Source: Rhodospirillales bacterium (GTDB lineage Bacteria > Pseudomonadota > Alphaproteobacteria > Rhodospirillales > Casp-alpha2). Taken from it: a stretch of DNA of 9,394 nucleotides. How positions within the stretch are numbered: position 1 is the stretch's first letter; every line of letters begins with the position of its first letter. Below the pieces are notes generated by a model. It worked only from the letters and a program-made list of their open reading frames with translations, did not search any database and was not told the DNA's origin. Location of the stretch: NCBI GenBank assembly GCA_016187325.1, contig JACPJY010000382.1, positions 1 through 9,394 of the forward strand, read 5' to 3'. A program made the position numbers and the translations under genes. This document shows positions 1 through 5,718 of the stretch, one piece after another.

Positions 1-14
1 CCCACGACGGGAAG

Positions 15-230
15 ATGCACCCCCTCAAAGCACTCCTCTCCCTGGAGGAGGCCCTGGCGGCCCTGAGAGAGGCGGCGCGGCCCGTGGAGGGAAGAGGAGA
101 GGTCCCCCTGCTGGAGGCCCGCGGAAGGGTCCTGGCTCGCGACCTGGTGGCCCCCGGCGACGTGCCCCCCTTCCGGCGGGCCGCCATGGACGGCTACGCG
201 GTGCGGGCGCGGGACACCTTCGGGGCCTCG
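15..230 (+). CDS. moeA: MoeA N-terminal fragment (molybdopterin molybdotransferase), cut by a sequence join
   Basis: This is the N-terminal part of a MoeA-family protein, the cytoplasmic enzyme that inserts molybdate into adenylylated molybdopterin. About 72 residues are visible. They carry the family's opening pattern: an SLEEAL helix at residues 9-14, a LLEARGRVLARDLVAP strand-turn at about 32-47, then DVPPF and the hallmark AMDGYAVRA at about 57-65, followed by DTFGAS. The family is usually about 400 residues. The start at 15 is preceded by GGGAAG, a plausible ribosome binding site. From about 230 the same frame stays open to 515, but there it reads the antisense of the LeuC-like gene, so it is not MoeA. 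Arginine codons include AGA and AGG, unlike the rest of the window. The family call is solid. That the fragment belongs to another genome is inference. Confidence 0.8.
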
Positions 231-1414
231 ACCCAGAAGCCCAAGAAGTTGCGGTTGGTCGACGAGATGCCGACAGCATTCTCCGGCAATCGCGCCGCGC
301 CCATGCCGATGCAGCCGCCGCAGCCGGAGGGCAATATGGTGGCGCCGGCGTCCTCCAGCACCTTGAGCGTGCCTTCGGCCGCTGCGCGCTCGCGCATGCG
401 GGCGGTGGAGGGCGCGACCAGGAAGCGGAAGCCCTTCGCCGCCTTGCGGCCCTTCAGGATTTTCGCCGCCATGCGCAGGTCCTCGACCTTGGCGCCGGTG
501 CAGGCGCCGAGATAGGCCTGATCCAGCTTGGTGCCGGCGTGCTCGGCGACGTCGGCGGCGTTCTCGGGGCTGGAGGGGGCGGCCACCTGGGGGCCGAGGG
601 CGGCGCCGTCGATGACGATCTTCTTCGCGTAAGTCGCGTCCGCATCCGAGCGCCACGCCTTGACGTCGACCTTGCCCGCGCCCCAGGCGGCCAGCGTCTC
701 GGCGGTCTTGGCGTCGGGCGCGATGATGCCGGTCTTGGCGCCGAGCTCGGCGGCCATGTTGGTAAGCGTCAGGCGATCCTCGACCGGCATCGCGTCGACG
801 CCTGAGCCGCAGAACTCGACCACCTGGTAGTCGAAGCCCATGATGCCGTGCTCGCCGCAGATCTTCAGCACCACGTCCTTGGCGGCGACGCCCGCCCCGA
901 GTCGGCCTTTGACCTCGATACGCGCCGTCTCCGGCACCCGCACCCAGATCTCGCCGGTCGCCAAGACGCCGGTCATCTCGCTGGCGCCGATGCCGACCAT
1001 GAAGGCGCCGAGGGCGCCGGCGGTGGTGGAATGGCTGTCGGCGCCGACGCAGAACAAACCCGGCCTGACGTGGCCGTATTCGGGCAGCACGATGTGGCAG
1101 ATGCCCTTGTCCTGGATGAAGTGCTTGACGCCGTGGCTTTTGCACCACTCGGCGGCGTGGGTCTGCATGCGCACATAGGTCTCGTCCGGCAAATTCACGT
1201 AGTGGTCGGTGACGACCACCAGCTTGTCGACGTCCCAGATCGGCACCCCGAGCTCGTCGAGCATCTTGCCGGCCAGGCGCGGGCCCGACGAATCGTGCAT
1301 CATGGCGAGATCGACGGCACAGGTGACGATCTCGCCGGGCTGAACCTTTTTCTTGCCGGCGGCGCGGGCGATGATTTTTTCCGAAAGCGTCATGGCCCTT
1401 TTCATGTCACCCAT
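194..1414 (-). CDS. LeuC/aconitase-family dehydratase large subunit, C-terminus replaced at a join
   Basis: This is a 4Fe-4S hydro-lyase large subunit of the 3-isopropylmalate dehydratase/homoaconitase type, which reversibly dehydrates a 2- or 3-hydroxy diacid together with a separate LeuD-like small subunit. Visible motifs are VTDHYVNLPD (68-77), VGADSHSTTAG (123-133), CGSG (202-205) and the three cluster ligands Cys305, Cys365 and Cys368 (in GCGGCIGMG). STNRNF (385-390) should lead into a glycine-rich C-terminal tail. Instead homology stops at about base 239, and the last ~15 residues are antisense MoeA, so perhaps 25-30 native residues are missing. The first cluster cysteine sits in ACTGAK, not the SCTNGR usual in leucine-pathway LeuC, which argues for another substrate. 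The start at 1414 follows a strong Shine-Dalgarno; ATGs at 1405 and 1393 are alternatives. It lies 2 nt after the CoA-transferase stop and is probably cotranscribed with it. Any leuD-like partner would lie beyond the join. Confidence 0.85.
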   Translation of the reverse strand: MGDMKRAMTLSEKIIARAAGKKKVQPGEIVTCAVDLAMMHDSSGPRLAGKMLDELGVPIWDVDKLVVVTDHYVNLPDETYVRMQTHAAEWCKSHGVKHFIQDKGICHIVLPEYGHVRPGLFCVGADSHSTTAGALGAFMVGIGASEMTGVLATGEIWVRVPETARIEVKGRLGAGVAAKDVVLKICGEHGIMGFDYQVVEFCGSGVDAMPVEDRLTLTNMAAELGAKTGIIAPDAKTAETLAAWGAGKVDVKAWRSDADATYAKKIVIDGAALGPQVAAPSSPENAADVAEHAGTKLDQAYLGACTGAKVEDLRMAAKILKGRKAAKGFRFLVAPSTARMRERAAAEGTLKVLEDAGATILPSGCGGCIGMGAARLPENAVGISSTNRNFLGFWVEAPKVSRARTA

Positions 1415-1416
1415 CG

Positions 1417-2601
1417 TCAGATCACCTTTTCCCGCCGGAGTTTCTCGATCCCGGCGTCATCATAGCCGATTTCCTTCAGCAATGCCCGAGTGTGTTCGCC
1501 GAGCTTCGGCGCCGGCCGCGCCGGCGCCGGTTCGGCGGCCTGCACGGCGGGGCGGATGTAGCGGTAGCTGCCGTGGCCCTCAAGCGGGATTTCCTGCAGC
1601 CGGCCCGCGTCCGTGACGAACGGGTTGTCGAGGGCGGCTTTCACATCGAGGATCGGCGCCGCCGGGACGGTGCCGGCGAATTCCGCCAGCCACTCGGCGG
1701 TGGTCTTGGCCGACAGCGCTTTGTCGAGCATGTCCTGGATCAGCGGCCGGTTCTCGAACCGCTCCTTGAAGGTCTTGAAGCGCTTGTCCTTCGCCCACTC
1801 CGGCCGCCCGAGCGCCTTGCACAGGATCGGCCAGAACGTCTCCTTGTTGCACATCAGATAGATCCAGCCGTCGGCGGTGGTATAGAGCTGGCACGGCGTC
1901 AGCGACGGATGCGCCGAGCGCGCGAGGCGTTTCTGTACGAAGCCGTTGTTGAGATACCAGATCGCCGGATAGCCCAAATTGGAGAGCGCGACGTCGAACA
2001 GCGACACGTCGAGGTCGCCGCCCTCGCCGCTGGCGCGCGCCCGGATGATGCCGGCGAGCGCCGCGTAGGCGAGCGCCAGGCCGGTCATCTGGTCGACCAC
2101 CGACAGCCCGAAGCGGGTCGGCGGGTTGTCGGGCTCGCCGGTGAGCGAGAACCAGCCGGCCTCCGCCTGCATCAGGTAGTCGAAGCCCGGCCACGCGGCG
2201 CGCGGGCCGCTGCGACCATAGGCCGAGAGATGCGCGCACACCAGCTTCGGGTTCGCCGCCTTCAGGTGCGCGTAGGTGAGGCCGAGCTTCTCCGGCACGT
2301 CGCCGCGCAAGTTGCTGACCACCGCGTCAGCGGTCGCCGCCAGCTTGCGGAACGCCGCCTTGCCGGCCTTGGCCTTGAGATCCAGCGTCAGGCTCTTCTT
2401 GTTGCGGTTATAGGCGTGGAACCACTGGCTGTCGCCGTTCTTGAACCAGTAGGGCCCGAGGGCGCGGGCGAAGTCGCCGCCGTCCGGCGGCTCGATCTTG
2501 ATCACCTCGGCGCCCTGGTCGGCCAGCCACATGGTGCCGAACGGGCCGGCGCCGTACTGTTCGACGGTGAGGATGCGCACGCCTTGCAGGGGATGCGTCA
2601 T
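1417..2601 (-). CDS. CaiB/BaiF family type III CoA-transferase
   Basis: This is a 394-residue type III CoA-transferase, a cytoplasmic enzyme that moves CoA between carboxylic acids through an enzyme-bound aspartyl anhydride. The length is typical of the family. The N-terminal Rossmann part reads GVRILTVEQYGAGPFGTMWLADQGAEVIKIE (split here as GVRILTVEQYGAGPF at 7-21 and ADQGAEVIKIE at 27-37). AYNRNKKSLTLDLK at about 63-76 is a classic family block. The likely catalytic residue is Asp170, in SVVDQMTG, aligned with the Asp of formyl-CoA transferase. The DVSLFDVAL block at about 198-206 also fits. The ATG at 2601 has only a weak purine stretch (GGAAAC) upstream, but the protein begins where family members do. 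It leads the LeuC-like gene by 2 nt. An itaconate- or citramalate-type acceptor is suggested by the surrounding genes and is not proven by the sequence. Confidence 0.9.
   Translation of the reverse strand: MTHPLQGVRILTVEQYGAGPFGTMWLADQGAEVIKIEPPDGGDFARALGPYWFKNGDSQWFHAYNRNKKSLTLDLKAKAGKAAFRKLAATADAVVSNLRGDVPEKLGLTYAHLKAANPKLVCAHLSAYGRSGPRAAWPGFDYLMQAEAGWFSLTGEPDNPPTRFGLSVVDQMTGLALAYAALAGIIRARASGEGGDLDVSLFDVALSNLGYPAIWYLNNGFVQKRLARSAHPSLTPCQLYTTADGWIYLMCNKETFWPILCKALGRPEWAKDKRFKTFKERFENRPLIQDMLDKALSAKTTAEWLAEFAGTVPAAPILDVKAALDNPFVTDAGRLQEIPLEGHGSYRYIRPAVQAAEPAPARPAPKLGEHTRALLKEIGYDDAGIEKLRREKVI
1420..1430 (-). promoter_or_regulatory. Ribosome binding site deciding the LeuC-like start
   Basis: On the minus strand, AAAAGGTGATC lies just upstream of the ATG at 1414. 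Eight of its bases (AGGTGATC) match the extended complement of the 16S rRNA 3' end. It sits inside the last codons of the CoA-transferase, as is usual for tightly coupled genes. It favours the start at 1414 over the in-frame ATGs at 1405 and 1393. Confidence 0.5.
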
Positions 2602-2779
2602 GTCTTGTTTCCGAAATCCGTTGCCGCGACGGGCGCCCCGGACGGGCGGTGCCGGGGCACTTTACGGCGGGAGCCGGGAAAGGAAAAGGGTCGGACACGG
2701 GCGCCGACGCCCGCCCCTGGAACGACGACGCCGATGCCGGGGATACCCGGCATCGGCGCTCGAAGAGGTATCGTGTCGC
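2602..2779. other. Intergenic region between the DUF1080 stop and the CoA-transferase start
   Basis: This 178-bp gap holds the 13-bp hairpin at 2729-2758 and a weaker 6-bp stem (CGGGCG/CGCCCG, 2698-2713). Any promoter of the CoA-transferase/LeuC-like operon should lie here, because DUF1080 is transcribed in the same direction but the hairpin intervenes. I could not identify convincing -35/-10 boxes or an operator. Confidence 0.4.
2729..2758. terminator. Perfect 13-bp hairpin, possible terminator of the DUF1080 gene
   Basis: The arms CGCCGATGCCGGG (2729-2741) and CCCGGCATCGGCG (2746-2758) are perfect reverse complements around a GATA loop. The hairpin begins 21 nt beyond the DUF1080 stop on the minus strand and lies about 130 nt upstream of the CoA-transferase start. 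That placement suits transcription termination or RNA 3'-end protection for the DUF1080 gene. No clear T-run follows on either strand (minus-strand continuation TCGTCGTT), so it is not a textbook intrinsic terminator and could be a dispersed palindromic repeat. Confidence 0.5.
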
Positions 2780-3397
2780 TTACAGTTCCTTGATCGCGAC
2801 TTTCCGGAACTTGATCACGCCCGAGCCGTGCTGCAACGTGAACGGCCCTTCGGTCCACAGATTGTTCCTCAAGGTGACGGTCTTCTGCCCGTTGAGCACG
2901 ACGGTGATATCCCTTCCCTTGGCCGTGATCTCGTAAGTGTTCCACTTGCCGCCGGCCTTGGGCATCGGGTTCACCTCGGCGAAATCGACGATCGCGCCGG
3001 TACCGTAGCTCGGATCCTTGCGCTGGTCGAAGATGTTTACCTCGTAGCAGGTCTTGGCGCCGGGTTTGGTGGGATCGCTGCAGCGCAGGAAGATGCCGCT
3101 GTTGGCGTCGTCGCTGGCCCAGAACTCGGCGTAGATCTGGAAGTTCTTGTATTTTTTCTTGGAAACCAGGTGGGCGGTGCCCTTGCTGGTTCTCTTGTCA
3201 GCGACGACCGCGCCGCCCTCGAGCCGCCAGTTGGTCTCGCCGGTGCGGTCCCAGTCGCCCATGTTCTTGCCGTCGAGCAGCGTCACCCAGCCTGGGCCGG
3301 ACTGGCCGGATGCCTGGGGTGCGAAGTGGATGGTGGCGAAGGCGATGATGAAAAGCCCTATCGCGAGGGCAAATGCGCGTGCCGATGCGTGTCGCAT
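2780..3397 (-). CDS. Secreted DUF1080 (3-keto-disaccharide hydrolase-like) protein
   Basis: This 205-residue protein belongs to the DUF1080/3-keto-disaccharide hydrolase family, concanavalin-like beta-sandwich proteins found in periplasmic sugar metabolism. A Sec-type signal peptide (about residues 1-32, basic MRHASAR then a hydrophobic stretch and a cleavage region near ASGQ) predicts export. Family blocks follow in order: LLDGKNMGDWD (40-50), NSGIFLR (99-105), YEVNIFD (118-124), WNTYEI with LNGQ (152-171), and the C-terminal LQHGSGVIKFRKVAIKEL (188-205). Cys106 and Cys117 could form a disulfide in the periplasm. The start at 3397 is fixed by GGGAGG eight bases upstream; an in-frame ATG at 3583 would add a non-homologous extension. 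It stands alone on its strand and diverges from the OpgC operon, hinting at a shared envelope-glycan theme. The actual substrate is unknown. Confidence 0.88.
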   Translation of the reverse strand: MRHASARAFALAIGLFIIAFATIHFAPQASGQSGPGWVTLLDGKNMGDWDRTGETNWRLEGGAVVADKRTSKGTAHLVSKKKYKNFQIYAEFWASDDANSGIFLRCSDPTKPGAKTCYEVNIFDQRKDPSYGTGAIVDFAEVNPMPKAGGKWNTYEITAKGRDITVVLNGQKTVTLRNNLWTEGPFTLQHGSGVIKFRKVAIKEL

Positions 3398-3405
3398 GGT
3401 GATTT

Positions 3406-3411
3406 CCTCCC
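3406..3411 (-). promoter_or_regulatory. Strong ribosome binding site of the DUF1080 gene
   Basis: GGGAGG on the minus strand lies eight bases before the ATG at 3397. It fixes the start immediately ahead of the signal peptide and excludes the longer open frame that reaches 3583. Confidence 0.7.
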
Positions 3412-3557
3412 TGAACGGTGACGATGAGTCGTTGCCGGGCTCCCGATGGTTCGTGTCGAGATTTCCCCGGATGACCCCCCAAACTGGCGTGCATGGTAGC
3501 AGTTTTCCGGATACCCCGGAAGCCGGGCGCGGGCCGCGGGCTACCGCCATCCCGGGC

Positions 3558-3598
3558 GGCCGGGAACCCGGCCTAGGTACCAACCCGGACGCGGTACC
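3558..3598. repeat. Clustered inverted repeats (GGCCGGG/CCCGGCC and paired GGTACC)
   Basis: A near-continuous palindrome (GGCCGGG, AA, CCCGGCC) is followed at once by two GGTACC palindromes whose starts are 17 bp apart. The paired 6-bp palindromes on almost the same helical face could suit a dimeric regulator, but chance is likely at this GC content. Confidence 0.3.
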
Positions 3599-3768
3599 CA
3601 GCGCCGGGAAGGGCTCTCAAACGGGGTGCGAGCGGCGACAATCCGAGGGTCGATGTGCGGTGGAGCGGGAGCCGACCAGCGGCTAGTATGGGGGGATTGG
3701 GCCGTAATCGACCCCCGGGGGCGTGCCGATCTTGGCCCATCGGCGATGCCGTCAAGGAATCCGCCAGC

Positions 3769-4917
3769 ATGGAACGCGATCTTAGGCTCGATTTCTTCCG
3801 CGGCCTGGCGCTTTTCTGCATCTTCATCGACCACATCCCGGGCGCCTGGCTGGGCACCTTCACCATTCAGATCACCGGCCTCTACGACGCGGCGGAAGTC
3901 TTCATCTTCATCTCCGGCTACACGGCGGGACTCGTCTACGGGCGCATCCTCGACGCCGAGGGACCGCTGATCATGACGCTCAGGACCTATCACCGGGTCT
4001 GGCAGCTCTACGTCGCCCATGTGTTCCTGTTCGTGATGTTCATGGCGCTGGTCGGCAACATGACGGATGCGACCCTCAATCCGATCTATGTCGAGGAGTT
4101 CCGGGCCACCGATTTCCTCAAGGAGCCGGGCACAGCCATCGTCATGGCGCTGACGCTTCGGTTCCAACCGGCATTCATGGACATCCTGCCGCTCTACATC
4201 GTGCTGCTGATGATGTTGCCGCTGTTCCTGATCGGGGTGCGCGGCCTGAAATGGCTGGTGCTGGCGGCGTCCTTTGCGCTGTGGCTGGCGGTGCAGGTCG
4301 ACAAGGGCATCGCTATTCCGACCTATCCGGATCCCGAGACCAAATGGTTCTTCAACCCGTTCGCCTGGCAGCTCCTGTTCCTGATCGGGGCGGCGCTCGG
4401 CTATTCCCGGGTCCGAGGGACGGACGGCGCGCTCGCGAGCAAGTGGTTGTTCGCCGCCGCCGCGGTGATCGCCATCGGCGGCTTTCTGATCCGCATCAAT
4501 TGGACGCTGCATCTGTTCTACGACCCGATTCCGTCCCTGTTCGCCAAGTATTTCTGGCTTTCACTCAGCAAGACCAACATGTCGCCGTTTCGCCTCGTCA
4601 ACCTGCTTGCCGTCGTCCTAGTGGTGGCGACGCTGGTGCCGCGGCAGGCGCGCTTCCTTGCCCATCGGGCGTCGTGGCCGCTGATCGTCTGCGGGCGCCA
4701 TTCGTTGCACATCTTCTGCCTCGGCATCCTGCTGGCGGCGATCGGCCACTGGATCATCAACGAGTTCTACGGCGAGTTCCTGCTGCAGACGGTGGTAGTG
4801 GTCGCCGGGATCGCGATCATGACTGCCGTCGCCGCGTTCATGGATTGGTTTTCGGGGCGCCGGTCGGAAAGAGGGCGAGCCGTGCCGCAATCATCGGCCG
4901 CGGGTGGAGGGTCCTGA
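3769..4917 (+). CDS. opgC: OpgC-family integral membrane acyltransferase
   Basis: This 382-residue polytopic membrane protein is of the OpgC family, related to acyltransferase-3 enzymes. Characterised OpgC proteins substitute periplasmic glucans with succinyl groups. The start RDLRLDFFRGLALFCIFIDHIPG (split here as RDLRLDFFRG at 3-11 and FCIFIDHIPG at 16-25) and AEVFIFISGYTAGLVYG at 42-58 are the family's signature blocks. His22 in the first helix is the conserved histidine expected to act in acyl transfer. About ten hydrophobic segments follow, and the tail is basic and Ser/Gly-rich. The ATG at 3769 is where homology begins; AAGGA lies ten bases before it. The frame is open further upstream but without family sequence. 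The SGNH gene begins 2 nt after its stop, so the two are cotranscribed. The acyl donor and glycan acceptor cannot be told from sequence, and opgC is used as a family name. Confidence 0.88.
   Translation: MERDLRLDFFRGLALFCIFIDHIPGAWLGTFTIQITGLYDAAEVFIFISGYTAGLVYGRILDAEGPLIMTLRTYHRVWQLYVAHVFLFVMFMALVGNMTDATLNPIYVEEFRATDFLKEPGTAIVMALTLRFQPAFMDILPLYIVLLMMLPLFLIGVRGLKWLVLAASFALWLAVQVDKGIAIPTYPDPETKWFFNPFAWQLLFLIGAALGYSRVRGTDGALASKWLFAAAAVIAIGGFLIRINWTLHLFYDPIPSLFAKYFWLSLSKTNMSPFRLVNLLAVVLVVATLVPRQARFLAHRASWPLIVCGRHSLHIFCLGILLAAIGHWIINEFYGEFLLQTVVVVAGIAIMTAVAAFMDWFSGRRSERGRAVPQSSAAGGGS
4906..4910 (+). promoter_or_regulatory. Ribosome binding site of the first SGNH gene
   Basis: GGAGG, nine bases before the ATG at 4920 and within the last codons of opgC, marks a coupled start. 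This start yields a clean signal peptide, so 4920 is the true 5' end of the damaged gene. Confidence 0.6.
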
Positions 4918-4919
4918 AC

Positions 4920-5718
4920 ATGCACTATCGCTTCGCCACGGGCTTGATCGCGCCGGTCCTCGTTGCCGGCTTGTGCGCCTTGCCGGCCGAATCGAGCGCG
5001 GCCGCTGCGGAACCCGAGAGCTGCGCCGTTCCGCTGGACGAATTCGAATTCGAGCCCAAGATCCCAAAGACGCTGGCGGCGCTCGACACCAAAGACGCTG
5101 GCGGCGCTCGACAAGGGAGAAGCCGTGACCATCGTGGTCATCGGCGGCGCTTCGACCGCCGGCCGCGCCGCCGGGGCCGGCGACAAGGCGTGGCCGGCGC
5201 GGCTCGCCAGCGCGCTGGCCGGGCGGTTCCCAAAAACCCGCGTCGCCGTCCTCAACAAGGGCGTGGCCCGCAATACGGCCCGTGATATGGTTGCCCGCTT
5301 CGAAATGGACGTGTTGGCTCACAAGCCCAATCTCGTGATCTGGGAAACCGGCATCGTCGATGCGATGCGGGGCACCGACCTCGACGAGTTTAGGGAAGAC
5401 CTGCAGTCGGGCATCGACAGGCTGAAGGCGCAGGTTCCCGAGGTGATGCTGATGGACATGCAGTTCTCCAGGCGCAGCATTCTTATCAGTCATTTCAGCC
5501 TTTACCTCGTGCTGATGCGCGGCGCCGCGGACATCAACGATGTCGCGCTCTTTCCCCGACACGAGATCATGCGCGGATGGTCGGAGGCAGGCATAGTCGA
5601 TTACAATGTCCATGGGCAAGATGAGCTACGCCTCCTTGCCGTCCGACTTTATGACTGCATCGGCAAGGGCGTCGCCGATTTCCTGACACGCCGCGATCCG
5701 GGAAGCGCCCCGCAATGA
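4920..5718 (+). pseudogene. SGNH-hydrolase-like gene, frameshifted by a 25-bp tandem duplication and lacking catalytic residues
   Basis: The start at 4920 encodes a signal peptide (about residues 1-30) and then runs into a perfect 25-bp tandem duplication that shifts the frame; translation would stop at 5285 after 121 residues. Removing one copy restores 257 residues colinear with the 263-residue paralogue downstream (compare ARFEMDVLAHKPNLVIWETG here with ARFEKDVMPHKPHLVIWQTG there). In the restored protein the nucleophile position reads GGAST (Ala69 for Ser), the block III Asn is Val138 (TGIV), and the DxxH histidine is Arg229 (DELR). It therefore looks catalytically dead even when in frame. 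A GTG at 5125 with AAGGGAGA ahead could restart translation and give a 197-residue form without signal peptide. The downstream gene overlaps its stop by ATGA. It may be a decaying duplicate, a non-catalytic partner that was recently broken, or intact with an assembly error. Confidence 0.8.
5064..5113 (+). repeat. Perfect 25-bp tandem duplication breaking the reading frame
   Basis: Bases 5064-5088 and 5089-5113 are identical, each beginning CCAAAGACGC and ending GCTCGACA. Twenty-five is not a multiple of three, so the second copy shifts the frame by one base. Read singly, the unit encodes PKTLAALD, which joins smoothly to KGEAV. It lies just after the signal peptide region of the first SGNH gene. 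Confidence 0.95.

Larger units (their letters stand above)
3398..3768. other. Divergent intergenic region with dense GC-rich palindromes
   Basis: This 371-bp region separates the DUF1080 gene (leftward) from the OpgC operon (rightward), so promoters for both should lie here. I saw no convincing sigma-70 boxes. It holds several short inverted repeats: GGCCGGG/CCCGGCC at 3558-3573, two copies of the palindrome GGTACC at 3576-3581 and 3593-3598, and CCCCCGGGGG at 3712-3721. Open frames crossing it on both strands have no recognisable protein character. The palindromes could be operator, RNA-structure or repeat elements; none is assignable. Confidence 0.4.

Noticed and set aside
231..515. Continuation of the MoeA frame to a stop at 515
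   Set aside because: After residue ~72 the translation is the antisense of the LeuC-like gene and no longer resembles MoeA. The LRLV that follows the join looks MoeA-like only by chance.
2698..2713. Six-bp stem CGGGCG/CGCCCG as a second terminator
   Set aside because: It is short, has no T-run, and such stems are common by chance in DNA of this composition.
1492..2793. Long plus-strand open frame (about 433 codons) opposite the CoA-transferase
   Set aside because: It is antisense to a well-supported gene, is very rich in Arg/Gly/Val/Ala, matches no family, and is typical of a spurious frame at high GC.
3398..3583. Upstream extension of the DUF1080 gene to an ATG at 3583
   Set aside because: The start at 3397 has a strong GGGAGG site and is followed directly by a signal peptide; the extension has no homology and would bury the signal peptide.
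3655..3768. Upstream extension of the opgC frame to 3655
   Set aside because: The family sequence starts exactly at MERDLRLDFFRG (3769), and an N-terminal extension rich in Arg/Pro is not expected before the first membrane helix.
3541..4512. Minus-strand open frame (about 323 codons) opposite opgC
   Set aside because: Its product is dominated by Gln/Asp/His/Arg as expected for the antisense of a hydrophobic protein; opgC signatures on the other strand explain the region.
4251..5285. Single long plus-strand frame spanning the second half of opgC and the start of the SGNH gene
   Set aside because: Only its last part from 4920 is coding (signal peptide to the frameshift); the earlier part is out of frame with the strongly supported opgC.
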